Assembly (NCBI GenBank): GCA_012845835.1
Contig: JABAKD010000012.1
Span: forward strand, 3,027,570-3,091,569
DNA: 64,000 bases
Direction of reading: 5' to 3'
Origin: Undaria pinnatifida
Taxonomy: Eukaryota > Sar > Phaeophyceae > Laminariales > Alariaceae
The number at the start of each line of letters is the position of its first letter. Within the stretch, counting starts at the first letter, position 1. The notes beneath the pieces were generated by a model. It was not told the DNA's origin. It searched no databases and saw only the letters and a program-made list of their open reading frames with translations. The position numbers were made by a program, and so were the translations under genes. Positions 34,049-45,800 of the stretch are shown in pieces.

Positions 34049-35880
34049 CTATCGAATCGCCGTGCGCCCCACCCCGCATCTACATCCTTTCATATCCTCC
34101 TCCTCCCTCTGGTGGCCAGGCGGTCTTGCAGAGCGAGCTTGTACCGGTCCACCAGGCGCGAAACAGTGACCTGGGCGGTCACCGAGCATATTTTCAACGT
34201 GTGCCCTTTTCACAGCACGCCTTGTCTGTTCCCTCGTCGCTGCTCGCCGCCCGCTGGTCGATGAGTTCGCTGTCATCCTCTTCAAGACGGCCAACGTTTT
34301 TTACTGTAAAGGTGACAAGTCTATGGCTGCTGCCGGCGAAGGACACATGTCCTATGAGCGTACGTAGCGGTTGCATTTTCGCGCCTCAGAAGTGGAGGCA
34401 GCTGACCAATCTAGATCAGCGCTGCTACTTGCAGCCCGCATATTTGTGGATCCTCGCTTATGGTTATGCATACTCGATGTCGAGGGGTATCGCCTTGTTT
34501 CGGAACTCTGACGATGTAGCGCATCGAATACCTCGCTTCTCGACCACAATGTCCTTGCGGAGGTCCCTGTTGCGGTTGAACAGCACTCCGCTTTCCTCCT
34601 GAGGACGGATGGACACCCGCTTGAACGTGCGGGACAGCGGGTGGACTGGTGGTCGATGCTGGTTCATCTGAGTGCCTGCTCGGTGATATGTGCGTGCTTG
34701 ACGTATGTTGGCACCCGTCTCATCAGAACAGGGACACCTCGCCGCTAGGGGTGCCTCTATCCCCACAAAGCACCGACCCATAGACACGAACTTCGAGTCA
34801 GGTATGATTCGTGACGAATCCACAGGCCTCACCCTCAAACAGGTGACAGCACCTGACGGTCTTGATATGCTCCGTTGCCGAGTCTTGACGAGATAATATC
34901 TTGTATCGATCCCCCCGAACACACCGCTCTTGCCCGATAGGCATGCTACCTCGGGGAGTTGGTCCAGAGAAGCAATATAGCGTTAGGGCCGTATCCAGTT
35001 CGCCTGCTTCCCCAGCATAGTGCGCCTTGTGGGAGTTGATCGTTTCGTGCGCAGGGTACACTCGACGTCAGACTGTCCTGAAACGCCTTCCTCACCAACA
35101 TAGAAAACCCTGTTCTACCAACGTTTCGGGGCCCCATGTTGTGGATTGACTCCTCCGATACTCCATGAATGTCGTGAATTCCCCTGACGCTACTCCATAT
35201 GCGGCGAAAGAGGTCCGAATTGAGCAGCTCGGACATCTTCCCCTCAATAGGTCGGAGAGGTTAGCAAGTAAGTATTGATGTGCATTGGCTTGTGATTGGT
35301 TTACGATACTAGTCAGAGAGGCAAGGATCTCGGCCACCGTCGCCGTCGAGCCTCTGAAGGGCGCTGGCGTTCTCCGTGATTCAGCCGACGACTATCCAAC
35401 GCGTGCGGCCCCACGGAGAGGCTCGCCTGCGCTTTCTGGTGGGGCTGCATTGTCAACTGGTTCCCCAGCGATCCGTCTTTGAGTAGCAACGATTATTCGG
35501 CTGTCCCTGGAAGCTCTACCAGGCGTTCGAGCATCCACATTGCGATAGTGTCTACTGCCTGGCACGCGGATAGTGACAGCTCCACGGGTCCATTACCCAC
35601 TCGATGTACGTGGTCCGCCGCACGATGGAGCTGATGGCGATTTGGTTGTCCGACGGTTTGTCCAGCATATGCAGAAGAATACGCGCGAATTGCTCCGCTC
35701 CTCCGTCTCGGGATAGCTCAACATGGCGCTATTCTTTGCAAACGCATCGTTGCCTATGGGCATGCCAACCACATTTACCTCACCTGAACACCCCACTAGT
35801 GTTGGATGTATAGAAGGATTTCTGATCCGGGGCCCTCCCCGCGTGAGGCGGGACCTGGACGTAGGCCCGAGGGGCAACTC
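34049..35880 (-). pseudogene. Non-LTR retrotransposon, C-terminal part
   Basis: Reading leftward on minus: 35700-35790 has VNVVGMPIGND; 34946-35236 has MSELLNSDLFRRIWSSVRGI and GVSEESIHNM; 34464-34922 has RPVDSSRIIPDSKFVSMGRC, then HRPPVHPLSRTFKRVSIRPQ and RDLRKDIVVE; 34352-34549 has AASTSEARKCNRY. This is a post-RT tail like that expected for the family at 32370-33900, with an RT-downstream domain and a zinc-knuckle-like C-x-C near 34780. The frame is broken repeatedly. On the minus strand this C-terminal part lies before the N-terminal part, so the two belong to two truncated copies or to a rearranged one. Confidence 0.65.
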
Positions 35881-36080
35881 TCCGCGCGCGCAGTCTCAAT
35901 GAGCCCCAGCCAATCAGCCACCAGCCGGTTGGAGGGGGTTTCCACACCGTGCGGGGCGGTGTCAACCCGGGGAACCGCCTTTTTCGCCCCCGTCTGGTTG
36001 GGGTTGTAGAGACGTGGAGGGATTCCTGAACTGGGGATGGAACCCTATCGCCCCCTCCTGCGGCGGAACCTCGACGGATC
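35815..36080. repeat. Satellite R3, inverted single unit
   Basis: Carries ttctgatccgggg, agccccagccaatcagccac, accgtgcggggcggtg and actggggatggaaccctatc. All have reverse-complement counterparts in 13770-14850. Confidence 0.55.
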
Positions 36081-36119
36081 CATGACTGGAATATTCCTGT
36101 TCGGCTCCAACCTTGAAGA

Positions 36120-37140
36120 AAAGAGCCAACGACATCTGGCGGGGATACTATAGGCCGCTCAGCGGCCGAATCATAATCCAAATGTGTGCTTCAGCAGCAC
36201 GGCTGGGCTTAACGGCTTTCAGGGCTGTCTTGGGATTGTCGGGAATGCTTAGCACGCCACAGCCACGGCTCGACGTGACACGAGTTCCGCTGTTCTGCCG
36301 GTTTTGCCACCCTACGTCCCTACACATACGGCAAGACGGGCCTGAAAAGCTCTGAGTGGCGTGAGACCATGATGATGGCAAACAACCAGGCAGACGGACA
36401 GGCAGACGTGTTTTCTGTAGTGTACAGTTGGAACACATAATAGGGAGTACACAGCCATATTCAATATCGAATGAGTGGCTCTTCACCTCGCACTCAAAAG
36501 ATAGCTCAAGCAATACCTTGCTGGCACAGTTTAATCAAACAATTAGACTATATTGTATTACATGACCGTGCGGTGCATAGTCTATGGCCAAACCAGATAA
36601 TGGCCATTTTTTCGGCAAGATTGCACGGATAGATAGAAGTTGGTGGTGATTCGTGCGAGCGATTAAGTGGCTCTGGGTTGTTGGAAGAAGAGACCGCAAA
36701 GGTGGTTTTATTACCCTACCTGCGGGTACAGTATAATAGCCTTTGTCTGCTCTGCCCCCTTCGGTGGTTGCCGCGACAGCGGGACCCGCCGTTCCTCGGT
36801 TGGTCCCCGTTTACGGCTCGTCGACGGTGATCGCCAGTTTCTGATACATACAGTAAGACAGAGCCCTTGGACTCTTGTTCCTACTCTTTTTCTCTCACTT
36901 CGGTTTCTGGAGCTTCGCTGAAACGAGGCGGCGCATCAACGGTGCTTCCTGGACAGTAGTTACTTCGAAAACGTGGCCCCGTGCCGTGTGAGCGGCCGCA
37001 TTACCCTGGCCGCCCCCGGCCATGGACGGGCGGAGTGGTGGTGGAAACGGCTGCCGCAATGGACCTGAGAGAAAAGGGAGCCTGCGGAAGAGTGGGCAAC
37101 TAGGGCATCGTTTTATAGCAGCCTGCGCCAGGATGTAATG
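36120..37140. other. No gene recognised
   Basis: Frames of 80-120 codons are present on both strands without domain or conserved repeats. No RNA gene was seen. Confidence 0.5.
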
Positions 37141-37151
37141 CGGTGGTGGAG

Positions 37152-37186
37152 TCCCTCTATAGTGCCGGTATGGCACTATAGAGGGA
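37152..37186. repeat. Hairpin, 15-bp perfect arms
   Basis: TCCCTCTATAGTGCC, a 5-base loop, then GGCACTATAGAGGGA. Nearby 37270-37320 again has gtagagggaagcc and aaccggcac, and tatagagggaagcc also occurs in family R6 (56505-56518). It may be a terminal part of a related foldback repeat. Confidence 0.8.
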
Positions 37187-37859
37187 ACATGGGTACTACA
37201 GTGGCAACCGGCACTACTCCGCACACTCCCGATACTGGTTGTTCCCATCTGTGCCAAGCGACTTCACGGGCGCTGTAGAGGGAAGCCAGCACTACTCAAC
37301 CGGCACAACAGAGACACCACACTACTGCTGTAGTACACGTTGATGCTCAGGGACTGACCGAGCCAGCAGTTCACTGGGATTTGCCGAGAGCTCCGCCATA
37401 ACAAATTGTGGAGTGGATGGTACACAGAGGGCACCGGAGACACTCTCAGCGGCACGCCCTCGGATCTTACAGCTCCAGCTCCTCGGAGGGGCACAGCGCG
37501 GGTGCTGGCCACTCAGAGGTCAATGTCGTGATTGGCAAGAGACAAGCGATCCCTTTTATAGTTGCTGCCGCCCCCTCCACCGAACTCGTTAGCCGACGGG
37601 CCATGCCCGAAGACCGCAAGAAATATTTGAGTTTTGTTTTTTTTCATTCTGCCGATCTCCCGCTAGCTTAGAGCCTGGGCGATCCGTGTACTCTCGCTAC
37701 ACACACTGCTCGTGGCACGGGACTGTGGGGCTCAAGGTGCGCTCCATCTGAGCGTACAGTAGCTTCATGTTTTCGTCGACATATGCTCCTCCCGCCCCAC
37801 GCCCTTGCTGGTGGTGTGGTAGTGGTGTTCCAACAATGCATGTTATTTCATATGATTTT

Positions 37860-38400
37860 TTTTCCCACGGCATGGCCACGGCGCTAAAGCAGTCGTCCAT
37901 GGCATGGCCACGGGAATACAACATTTTTCCATCGCACTGCCAAGAATGCCCATGTCATGGCACCCCATCGGGATACACTATCATGGGCTTAGAGTTAGGG
38001 CTACAGGGTCATGGTTAGGGTTGATAGCACTTGGGTCTATCGGGGTGTTAAGCACGGCGGTGGCAAACTCCCATGGAACCGCCATCGGAGACTCAAATCG
38101 CGATGCCATGAAAGTTTCATGGCATGCCCGGGTTTTCATACAAAAAAAGCTCCTGGGGCCACCACTCATGGCACGCCATGAACCTTGCACGGCAGGCGGC
38201 ATGAACAGGCCCGTCGAACTCACAGCTGACGGTGTTAGAATAATTTTAAAAAACATGTCATGGGCTCCCTATGAATCTCATGACGCCCGCCCATGAAATG
38301 ACACGAAAGCCCATCCAACGCCACGACTCCCGATGGCATCACCACGGCAGTGTCATGGCTACAACAGGGCCACGAAAACCACGGCCCTGCGGCCATCCCA
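37860..38400. repeat. Second CATGG array (CATGGC core) with TTAGGG traces
   Basis: Dense, imperfect ccatggcatggcc, catggcacgcc, tcatgggc and catggcatgcc motifs. At 37985-38022 it holds gagttagggctacagggtca and tggttagggttg, degenerate TTAGGG. Composition and layout match the array at 30905-32300, though the core differs by a base. Confidence 0.7.
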
Positions 38401-40200
38401 TTTTACCTACCGATAGAGTCTACCTAGTTTTTCGAAGCTCCTCATAAATAACGTGACGTGCGTTCGTCCGCGAATATAAATGTTTCCAAGCACCAGAGGT
38501 ATACTTTTTGCCATCACTCAGATTATCGTTCATTTTGCGACTGGGATACCACCGCCTCTGCCACAACAACAGAGCAGGCTTTAACGCCCTCGGCACTGTT
38601 CGGGTACACCTCCCGTCCGGGAAAGCCTCACTATTACTTACCCCAGCCCGCTGCCCGGCGAGTCGCCTCAAGCCTTCCGGAACGTGTCAGCAATATATAG
38701 ATAGGGGGGATGGCAACAAAAAAAAGAAGCGCGGTTTCAGACAAATTACCGACCGCCCAGTAATAATGAACCAATCACCGCCCACCGGCTACAAATCGAC
38801 CCAATCAGCGCGCAGTGCACATACATATTCCCTTTCCTGCGCAACCCGCCTTGATACGAAGAAAGAGTACACACGGCAAGTAGTCGGTGGAGGGTCCTAT
38901 ACTAGCAAAATTGTCTCTGCCTGTGCAGGGACGCAACATCTGCCGAGAGACAACATGCACAACCAAAAACAACAACCTAGGCTACCGATCAAAACCGACC
39001 CGGATCCGTTTTACTCTTGACCTCCAATACATCCCATCCACCAAAAAAAAAAAACGATTGCAGAGATAAACCAAGCCCGAAATCGCCCGCCCGCCAACCT
39101 TCGTCATGAAATTCGAAGTCGCATCGCCAAAAGTAATGTGCTTACCACTGGTACGATAACACCTTGTTTGATTGCGCGCACCCCCCCCCGGCCAAGAAAT
39201 ACGAGGGAAACAGTGACCGCGGTCAACCCAATCAACCCGCAAAACAATCACCCACCACGCTTTGCGACAGCAAGCGAGCAAGAGCAGCGGCCCAACGACC
39301 ACCCACCGCACTCTATGCGACAGCAAAAAATGAGCAGAAAAATGGCATATCAACGTCACTCGATGTGTCGGTCACGCGAGACGCACACGTCAACCACACA
39401 CCCCACAACAGGATCAATTACGCCTTGCCTGCTTCTTGCCATTCACGCGAACACCTCGACGAAGGAAAAACCACACCTTGCCTGCTGCTTGCGGTCATCA
39501 ACGCGCCGTTAACCTACAGATTGACATCTCCACATACAATTCGAGCACCTCAACCCACCATCAAACAAAAGAAAAGCGCCCGACGCCCAATAAAAGGCAT
39601 CCGCCCCCCCGCCTCCCCGCCCCCTTCCGCACTTCAACGCCTTCCCGCACAAAGTGCGCGCAGAACTTCTCTTTGCTTGTCAGGGAACGTGTTTACATAT
39701 GATAAAACACGGGAAAAAATAAAGTCCTCCTCGTTTCGTCACCCCCCTCCCCCCTATATTGCTGGCTCCTATAAAGCATTTATTGGGGCCTAAAAACGTC
39801 GAGCGGGGGTAATTCCGGTATTTCTTTTCAACCTCCCACACCTCTCTTGACTTTTTTTTTTCGTTTATCGCCGCTGCAAGTCTTTCGCTACAGCATAACG
39901 TTTTTCTTTAAACTCCCGGCTTCAATCAACGCTGTCACCGCTACCGTCGCCGTATTACCATCATCACCATCACCATCAACACCACCACCTACTTCAACAA
40001 GACACAGGACATCGGGTCACACCACAGGCAACAGCTAGTAGTGGCGCAACATTCACCGAGAGGGGCAACGAACCGAAACGGAACAAAACACGCACGAACC
40101 AACCGATCAAACCAACCATTCAAATCAAATCAACCACTGAAATCAAACCGACCAACCAATCAAAAAAGTGTCAAGAAGCGACCCGCCCATCCACCCCAGA
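38400..40200. other. No gene recognised; A/C-rich DNA
   Basis: An 83-codon minus frame at 38420-38671 ends an otherwise featureless stretch; I recognise no domain. From 39.1 to 40.2 kb the plus strand is A/C-rich, with a loosely repeated caccttg-ttg-ttgc segment at 39167, 39420 and 39475. Confidence 0.45.
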
Positions 40201-40309
40201 ATTTTTAATACGCAGTTCCACCAAGATTTTTAAAATACGCAGACGGCCCAACAACAAGGTTGGCTTGCGTTCCAATAACTCTCCCCCCCCCCCCCCCCTC
40301 TGCCCGTGA

Positions 40310-40415
40310 TAAGCAGCATAACACTGACAGGCAGTATAACACTGACAGAGTGAAATTGACCCGCAGCATAACACTGATGGGCCGCATAACACTGGTGGGC
40401 AGCACGACACTGAAA
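40310..40415. repeat. Short tandem repeat, ~20-bp unit
   Basis: Units of cataacactga followed by caggcag/tgggc recur five times. Confidence 0.75.
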
Positions 40416-40709
40416 ATAAGCAGGACCAGGTTATATATAGCACTGAAAAAGCAAAGCAAGCAGTGTATGCTGTCGTCCCTTTGTTCGTAAATTAACTGTC
40501 ACCCGTCCGAATATATTCGTACGCTAAATAACTTATATGACTACGTTGCGTGCGCTTGCTCGCAGGCTCGCGCATATTCGCGCGCTTGCGGTATCATCTT
40601 GGGATGAGACTGTTTTTGAATACCAATAGCCGGGCTGGGAAGAAAGCGGGGTATCAGGTAGAACCGAGGAAGGGCGAGGGCTATCGAGCTAGCCAGCGGG
40701 CGAGCGAAA

Positions 40710-40732
40710 AAGGGGGGGGGGGGGGGGGGGGG
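40710..40732. repeat. Poly-G run
   Basis: A run of more than 20 G residues, one of several in the window (also about 42900-42918, 56651-56667, 60826-60851 and 61121-61144). Confidence 0.95.
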
Positions 40733-40769
40733 GTCGATCAAACAGGCAGACGGGGCTCGCAAGAGCAGA

Positions 40770-40930
40770 GAGTAACTCGAGCTAGAATAGCACAACGCAA
40801 GCGTTCACTCAAGCTAGCATAGCACACACGTAAAGCGCAGCCCAAGCCAGCATAGCACACACGCACGCGTAACTCAAGCTAGCATAGCACACACTCAGCG
40901 CAACTCACGCTAGCATACCACAACACACAG
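40770..40930. repeat. Tandem repeat around CTAGCATAGCACA
   Basis: Units of about 32-45 bp containing caagctagcatagcacaca recur four or five times with variation. Confidence 0.75.
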
Positions 40931-42039
40931 CATATGCACAGCACATATGCACACACGCAAGGAGGACAGACAGGTCCCTCCGCCCCGCACCAAAATTAAG
41001 AGGGGAAAACAAGAAATCTATCACGCGCACCACCCCGCCCATCCCCCCCGCTCCCACCTATTATGGAACTAGCTATAATTCATTTCTTGCCCTCGCCACA
41101 TCAATTGAAATAACTTTCTTTTCTGCACCGCACACCACCTCACAGCGCAACTCCCCAAAAGAACACCGAAAAAAAAGGATTGCGCGTGGGAGGGAGGGGA
41201 AGGGAAGGTATATCATAGGGGGGGGGAGCAGGGAAAGAGGGAAAGGGAGGGGGTTGTTTACGTGCATGCAACATGCAAATGAAAACCCGTGGAATCGACG
41301 TGACACATATAACAGTCAAAAACGACCTCGTGTAAGATACAAAAACTGTACGTACATCGATCCAGTCGGGTCGCGTGCTCTCGACGCGGCAGAATCCTAA
41401 TATCTCGCTATCTCCTATAATAAGCTTCTTCTCTCTTCTCCCTCGCCACACGCGAAAGCACTCACTCCAACCCCAACCCAAAAAACCTACCCACCTAATC
41501 CACCTACTCCTCGCATGGAGGAAAAACAAACATCATTAAAAGAAGAGTCCAACGTAATGCTGGACCCCTCGAAATCGATTTGGAAAGCCCGAGCCAACTA
41601 TTTTAACCAACGAGCCCCTCAGGGGTATATAGCCACCGGCCGTCCTAAACAGCTTCCGACACCCCTCTCTTATAGCACCTCGGGCCGAAAAAAGCAACGT
41701 CATGAGAAAAACAAAGACAAAAATTCCCGGAAATAACACAAAAATCGTTTTCCCGAAGAGCCCGTCGTTCCAGCGCCCCGAAACGCCACCGCAACATTTC
41801 TCCAACTCCTCCTTCTCCGCTTACTCTTAGAGGGCAGTGCGCTGGAAACGTTGCGGCAGCTATAGCCTCTTGCCCCTGAATTTGAGAGAGCACCTACTAC
41901 TAGTCCAATCGCCCAACCAGGTCAAGGTATGCAGTCAAGACGTCTAATGGGGCCGCTTACCTGTCCATCACACTTCATCCGAGCATCAAATCACGGCAGC
42001 TAACAGGGGAAGCTGCTCCCGACACGCAACCACCGCAAC

Positions 42040-42425
42040 ATGATGGGAGCACCTGATCGAGAAACTGATCACATTACCTCTCCAGGGTGCCTGATAATCA
42101 GGGCGTTTAATAGGGGCACCCAATCCGATCAGAGCACTTACGCGGGGCACCTCATGCTAGCACCAAACCCGGGCACCTATAACAAGGGCACCTGGTACAG
42201 GCAGCCAAATCGGATTACCGAATCAAATCACCTATTTAATAGTCGGAGCACCTGACCGGAGAACCTAATCAGAGCAGCTGATCTGATAACCGAATCGGAG
42301 AGAACCCTGATCGGAGAACTTGATACTAGAACCTGATCACAGCACCTGACCAGGGAGAACCCGATCAGGGCACAGCATTTGAGAACACGATCAGGGCACA
42401 ACCTAAAGAGACCACCTCGGCGGTC
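42040..42425. repeat. Short GATC-rich degenerate repeat, 3' flank of the TPR gene
   Basis: gagcacctgatc, gagaacctgatc and cgatcagggcac variants recur roughly every 12-24 bp. It begins just after the stop codon of the TPR gene on the minus strand, so it probably forms its 3' UTR or flank. No polyadenylation signal was singled out. Confidence 0.6.
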
Positions 42426-42432
42426 AAAAACC

Positions 42433-42864
42433 TTACTCCACGGCCATGGGATTCCCGACAGTCCTCTCAGCCACGCTTCCCCCACCCCTAGAACCACGTG
42501 CCCACCCCACCCCGCCACCGGCAACACCTTCCTCCCCACGATCGTAACGCCTTGCCATAAGCTGCGGCTGCTGCTGTTGCTGCTGCTGAGCGTTCCAGCT
42601 TCTATCCGCAAGTTCAAGCTCCCCCCCCCCATCCTTGCTATCCTGCGTGCTTCTCCTAGAGCCCCTACCCCGTCTCCTCGAGGACGACCGGATCTCCACG
42701 GCTCGCCGCAGTAGCAGGTCTCCAGCGTGGGTCTTCCCTTGCTCTCGAAGGGATACAGCAAGGCAGCACAGGCTAGCCACGGTGCTAGGGTGGTCTTCTC
42801 CCAGGGTGTACTGCCGAATTTTTAGGGCGCGTCGGTGTAGCTCTTCGGCTTGTGGTAGTTTGCC
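42433..42864 (-). CDS. TPR gene, terminal exon o
   Basis: 432 bp including the TAA stop, phase 0 in. The acceptor is ACGATAG|GGC. It encodes [38 protein letters not shown] and [10 protein letters not shown], the last full TPR and a half repeat. A basic Ser/Arg stretch, a run of seven Gln and a Gly-rich tail follow. Confidence 0.88.
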   Translation of the reverse strand, partial: GKLPQAEELHRRALKIRQYTLGEDHPSTVASLCCLAVSLREQGKTHAGDLLLRRAVEIRSSSRRRGRGSRRSTQDSKDGGGELELADRSWNAQQQQQQQPQLMARRYDRGEEGVAGGGVGWARGSRGGGSVAERTVGNPMAVE

Positions 42865-45800
42865 CTATCGTATAGAAGATAGAGAAGGCGCGCGCGCGGG
42901 GGGGGGGGGGGGGGGGGGCGTCAATGACAAAGCTAGGGTGCGATACGCCGGTCCCCTGCTTCCAACAACCAGTTGCACAAAAATACATGATATTTTTCAA
43001 CACCAAAGGCATAATAAAAAAAATCGGCAGCACAACAGCAGAGCTTGAACCCCCTTTACGAACACACCCACAACTCGGGGACACAACCTATTGTGTAGTC
43101 AGAGTTGCAGGGGAAAAACGGCAAGAAAAGGGATAAGCGAGCGCAATGACCCGACCGCTGGAACGACAACGTAACAAGATCACCACCAAACGAAATAAAT
43201 GGATGCGAAACGAGATAAAATGATAGCCCCGCAACCCAACGCAACCCCGCCTCGACAGCTTTATCTTACCAACGCCGTCATGACCTCGGTGATGTTGACA
43301 CAAGCATAGGACACACCTTACTATACATAGCCCGCGAGCAGAGTTTGAACCCCCTTCACCACTTCACGTTTCAGCACGAAAGCAGAGGGTTACGTTAGCG
43401 AACTCAACCGACCCCTGGAGCGACACGACGGCAAAACCAACGCGCAAATAATCAATAGCCCTACCCAACCCAACCCCGTTTAGACAGTGTATCGTACCAA
43501 CGCGGTCATAACCTCCGCCAGGTTGACAACGTCTTCAGCCACCAGGGGGTGGTAGCACCCCAGAATCTTCTCGTCCGACAAGAAAACGCGCCTAACAGAA
43601 ACAGTTAGGGAAGAGCGCACGGGGGGGGTTCAGGGAGGCCGTGGGGGCTGGAAGGGTGTTCAGGCCGGGGGGAGGGGGCTGAAGGGGTTTTCCGCTGCCG
43701 GCGGGCGCGAGGTTGGGATGGTGTTCAAAAGTAGTGGGCTCCTGCTTTAGCACGACAGCTCTATTTAGTTCAGTCACTTTTCTGGTAAAGCTTTTCGCGA
43801 TTCTGGACACGATAATATTTACGACACGTTTACGACACGCCCGTACGAGTACACACGAGATCTGTACACGATACTGGACTTGCACGCGACACTTTGAAGC
43901 GCCTTGTACTGTTGTGTGCAGGGTTTTATGCGACGGTTTCGAGCGATTATTTTACCTGAAGAGCGGGAACGCTTTTGTCGCCTGCTCCTGCTTCTGACCC
44001 TTCAGTGCGATAGCCAGGTCCGACATCACCGATCCCACCTGCCGCCGACCTTGCTGAGAAAACGGGAAAACGGAAAAACGGAAAGCGGAAAACGGAAAAC
44101 AGAAAACGGAAAACGGAAAACGGAAAACGGAAAACGGAAAACAAAGTTGGGAAAACGAACACGAAACGAACCCTACCTTTAGTTTCCGTGATGCATCACC
44201 AAAAGAATTTCCGTGATGCGTCACCAAAAGAATTTTCGTGATGCGTTACCAAAAGCAAACGCGCTAAAAACCAAAACAGGATTTCATCTATTTCCAGTCT
44301 CAAGAATCAAAGCCAACATCAACACCACAAATGAACCACTAAAAACGCAAACACCAACACCAAAACCAACCACAACCACAACAACACCAACACCAACACC
44401 ACCGGCACCAACACCAACAGAAAGGGCTAACCTCAATCGCAGCGTGGGCACTGGATTTGGCAAGATACGCCGCTTTGGCGTTTAACACCACCACCACCAC
44501 CACCAACACCAACACCAACAACAAAACCAATACGTCATCATGACGAACACCAACACCAACACCAACACCAACACCAACACCAACACCAACACCAACACCA
44601 ACACCAACACCAACAAAACAAAACAAAACAAAAAGGGGGGGAATACTACAAGTGTTTCCAGCTCAAAAATTATTTCTCATCACAACAAACCAAAAGCACC
44701 ATCACCATCGCCAACACCGAGAACAAGGGCTAACATAAATTTACAGCGGAGGCGTGGGACTCGGTCAGAAGCGTCTCTCCACCAACACCACAACAACCTC
44801 TATCAACACCACCACCAACAGCACCCCAACACCAACACCAACACCAAACACCAAACACACCAACTAAACACCTAAACCCCCACTAGCAAATCCACCACCA
44901 CCACCACCATTAGCACACCCAACTCCCAAGACCAACGCCAACACCAGCACCAACACCAACACCAACACCAACACCAACACCAACACCAACACCAACACCA
45001 ACACCAACACCAACACCAACACCAACACCGACAGCACCACTCCCAACAACGACGCCAACACCACACTAATACCCCACCCCCACCACCTTTACCACCGCCA
45101 ACATCACCAACACCAAAACTAACCTCAATCGCAGCGGGGGCGTTGGACTTAGTGAGGCACGCCTCTCTCGCGTCCACCAGCCTCGTGACCAGGGCCTCCA
45201 TTTCCTGGAAGGTTTTCCCTGCAGATAAGGCGTGCCGCCAAAACGACGAATTTTCGATAACATCGCGTCTTGATTTCAAGTTTTCTCACTGCCATTTTAC
45301 AAGATCAAACATAGGACGCATCACGAACTACCGTGGATAAAACCACAACGAACTGTGATAGATACAAGCAAAAATGCGTAATCAGCGTTAAATAGTAATA
45401 TCAATATACAGATTTCAATCCTGAAAAGCAATACCAGACATATCAGACCACTAGTCTAACGCATAGGTACTTGGTTTTGCACCTGGTATGTCTGTACTAT
45501 AAAGAGACATACTGACAGATGCCAACAAAGCAAAACTAATCAAGGCGACCCACCTCTAAAGCAATACCAGACGTATCAGACTACTAGTCTAATGCATAGG
45601 TACTTGGTTGTTTTGCACCTGCTATGTCTGTACTATAAAGACATACTGACAGATGCCAACTAAAAGCAAAATTAATCAAGGCAACCCACCTCTCTTCAAG
45701 GCCATCCTAGCGAGGAACTCCAAGGACGTCGCGACGTCGGGGTGCCTGGACCCCAATAAAGCCTCCCTGAGCTGCAACGCCCTCTCGTGCAAAGGCTCGG

